From DASZQY01 sp963843565 (GTDB lineage: Bacteria; Pseudomonadota; Alphaproteobacteria; Rhizobiales; Kaistiaceae), in assembly GCA_963843565.1 (NCBI GenBank), contig CAWJKY010000003.1:1488001-1552000 (forward strand): DNA of 64,000 nucleotides, given 5' to 3'. Each line of letters opens with the position of its first letter. The stretch's first letter is position 1. This document shows, piece by piece, positions 62,495 to 64,000 of this stretch. The notes beneath the pieces are model-generated. The model worked only from the letters and a program-made list of their open reading frames with translations, was not told the DNA's origin and searched no databases. A program made the position numbers and the translations under genes.

Positions 62495-62754
62495 CGCAAT
62501 CTCCCTCGCTCCCGGGCGCCAAGCGCCCGTTTCTCACTTCCCAATCGCCCGCAAGCAACGTGCCACGTTAAGGTTGATTGGGTGCCGCCACAACCGGGTA
62601 TGCCGGCATCTGTGTTATCCTCAGCGATGGCGACCGTCCGGTTGCCGGCCGTCCGGATTTGGCGCTTAATCCGGCAACAGCGCACTCTGAGCCCCGTGAA
62701 CATAGCCGGAATCCTTCGGATCCCGGTGGTTTTGGGGTTCATGACAGGTGGATC

Positions 62755-64000
62755 GTGGCACGCAAGAAAACGACAAGGAAACCGGCGACCCAGACGCGCG
62801 GCGTTGGGTCGCTGGATGAAGCACGCGTCTGGCTGGCCGAGCGGAACATCGAGGAGATCGAGTGCCTCGTCCCCGACCAGGCCGGCGTCGCGCGCGGCAA
62901 GATCATGCCGGTGGCGAAATTCCTCGCCGGACCGGTGATGTCGATGCCGGGCTCGATCTTCACCCAGACGATCGCCGGCAACTGGCCGCTCGACGACGAC
63001 TCTTACGAAAACGACAAGGCCGACCGCGATGTGCTGCTCGAGCCGGACTTCTCGACGCTGACGATCGTTCCCTGGGAGAGCGACCCGACCGCGCACCTGA
63101 TCCACGACGCCTACCACTCGGACGGGCGGCCGGTCGAAATCGCGCCCCGGCAGGTGCTGCGGCGCATCGTCGAGCTCTACCAGATACGCGGCCTCCGGCC
63201 GGTGGTGGCGCCGGAGATCGAGTTCTATCTGGTCAAGCCGAACAAGGATCCCGACTACCAGCTGGAGCCGCCGAGCGGGCGCTCGGGGCGGCCGGAGTCG
63301 GCGCGCCAGTCGTACTCGATCGCCGCGGTCAACGAATTCGACGACCTGTTCGACGACATCTACAAGTTCTCGGAGCAGCAGGAACTCGAGATCGACACGC
63401 TGATCCACGAGGAAGGCGCGGCGCAGATGGAGATCAACCTGCGCCACGGCGACCCGCTGATGCTCGCCGACCAGGTGTTCCAGTTCAAACGCACGATCCG
63501 CGAGGCGGCGCTGCGCCACGAGATGTACGCGACGTTCATGGCCAAGCCGATGACCCAGGAGCCGGGCTCGGCCATGCACATTCACCAGTCGGTGGTCGAC
63601 GCGAAGACCGGCAAGAACATCTTCTCCGACAAGAACGGCGACCCGACGCCGGAGTTCTTCGCCTTCATCGGCGGCTCGCAGAAGTATCTGCCGGCGGTGA
63701 CGTGCATGCTGGCGCCCTACGTCAACTCCTACCGGCGACTGATCCGATACGGCTCGGCGCCGGTCAACACGATGTGGGGCTACGACAACCGCACGGTCGG
63801 GCTCAGGGTTCCGAACTCGGGGCCCGATGCGCGCCGCATCGAGAACCGCATCCCCTCCTCCGACGCCAACCCGTATCTGGCGATCGCCGCGTCGCTCGCC
63901 TGCGGTTACCTCGGCATCACAGAGGGGCTGATGGTGTCCGATCCGGTCGACGGCTCCGCCAACACCGACGAGATCGCCCTGCCGCGCGGCCTGCTGGAAG
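62755..64000 (+). CDS. Glutamine-synthetase-family protein, likely gamma-glutamylpolyamine synthetase (3' end cut)
   Basis: Begins at GTG 62755 after AGGTGG and runs open to the window end (at least 415 residues; about 30-60 missing). GS-family features: APEIEFYLVKPNKDPDYQLEPPSG (metal ligand E), HEEGAAQMEINLRHGDPLMLADQVFQFKRTIRE (metal ligands), PGSAMHIHQSVVD (ATP and metal His), NSYRRLIRYGSAPVNTMWGYDNRTVGLRVP and RIENRIPSSDANPYLAIAA. It lacks the tyrosine adenylylation context seen in GlnA. Divergent from potFGHI, it fits PuuA-type ligation of glutamate to putrescine. Confidence 0.9.
   Translation, partial: MARKKTTRKPATQTRGVGSLDEARVWLAERNIEEIECLVPDQAGVARGKIMPVAKFLAGPVMSMPGSIFTQTIAGNWPLDDDSYENDKADRDVLLEPDFSTLTIVPWESDPTAHLIHDAYHSDGRPVEIAPRQVLRRIVELYQIRGLRPVVAPEIEFYLVKPNKDPDYQLEPPSGRSGRPESARQSYSIAAVNEFDDLFDDIYKFSEQQELEIDTLIHEEGAAQMEINLRHGDPLMLADQVFQFKRTIREAALRHEMYATFMAKPMTQEPGSAMHIHQSVVDAKTGKNIFSDKNGDPTPEFFAFIGGSQKYLPAVTCMLAPYVNSYRRLIRYGSAPVNTMWGYDNRTVGLRVPNSGPDARRIENRIPSSDANPYLAIAASLACGYLGITEGLMVSDPVDGSANTDEIALPRGLLE

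Overview
The window is about 64 kb of GC-rich, tightly packed chromosome. Gene content and order point to an alphaproteobacterium of the Hyphomicrobiales (Rhizobiales) type: hisS-hisZ-hisG in a row, plant/rhizobial-type GshA, DUF1127 next to a VtlR/LsrB-like LysR gene, a PdhS/PleC/DivJ-type kinase, two phasins, and a tRNA-His without G-1 and with A73. No phage, insertion sequence, CRISPR array or replication origin was seen. Both ends cut genes: hisS on the left and a glutamine-synthetase-family gene on the right.

Layout. 0-2.6 kb: histidine genes, with hisZ carrying an apparent one-base frameshift. 2.9-14.0 kb: the most notable locus, a 13-gene co-directional operon with mostly overlapping or abutting genes. 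It encodes Mrp/Mnh antiporter-type membrane subunits (E, F, G, an MbhD-like protein, an MbhE/MnhB fusion and C), a 1041-residue fusion of two proton-pump subunits, NuoH-, NuoB-, NuoC- and NuoD-like subunits, a NuoI-like ferredoxin fused to an NfnB/GltD-like flavin reductase, and a ferritin-like diiron protein. Subunit content and order resemble the archaeal membrane-bound sulfane reductase (MBS/MBX) rather than respiratory complex I or [NiFe] hydrogenase. The NuoB-like subunit keeps only three of four cluster cysteines. I read this as an ion-translocating, NAD(P)H-linked MBS-like complex and regard it as the best candidate for a new system here.

14-26 kb: DNA repair (tag), two tandem L,D-transpeptidases, two MFS exporters, malate synthase A, an ABC-2 exporter and an ArsR/SRPBCC pair with a tandem palindromic operator. 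23.7-31 kb: glycolate oxidase glcD-(56-residue membrane protein)-glcE-glcF facing lactate oxidation lutABC. Malate synthase nearby can take the glyoxylate made by GlcDEF. 31-38 kb: methyltransferase, amino-acid ABC transporter parts, amidotransferase, phosphatase, 1-Cys peroxiredoxin, and a LysR/DUF1127 divergent pair. 37.9-38.7 kb: a decayed pentapeptide-repeat gene and a repetitive secreted protein.

39-50 kb: gshA, rsmE, xseA, a higBA toxin-antitoxin pair, a repeat-rich noncoding stretch, a ThDP enzyme with a small overlapping partner, a degenerate-receiver GGDEF/EAL protein and tRNA-His. 49.8-56 kb: polyhydroxybutyrate-linked functions (two phasins and acetoacetyl-CoA synthetase) around a large PAS histidine kinase. 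56-58.4 kb: an EF-hand protein, ECF sigma factor, presumed anti-sigma and CnrX/CpxP-like sensor. 58.4-64 kb: potFGHI polyamine uptake facing a glutamine-synthetase-like (gamma-glutamylpolyamine) gene, together a plausible putrescine uptake and breakdown unit.
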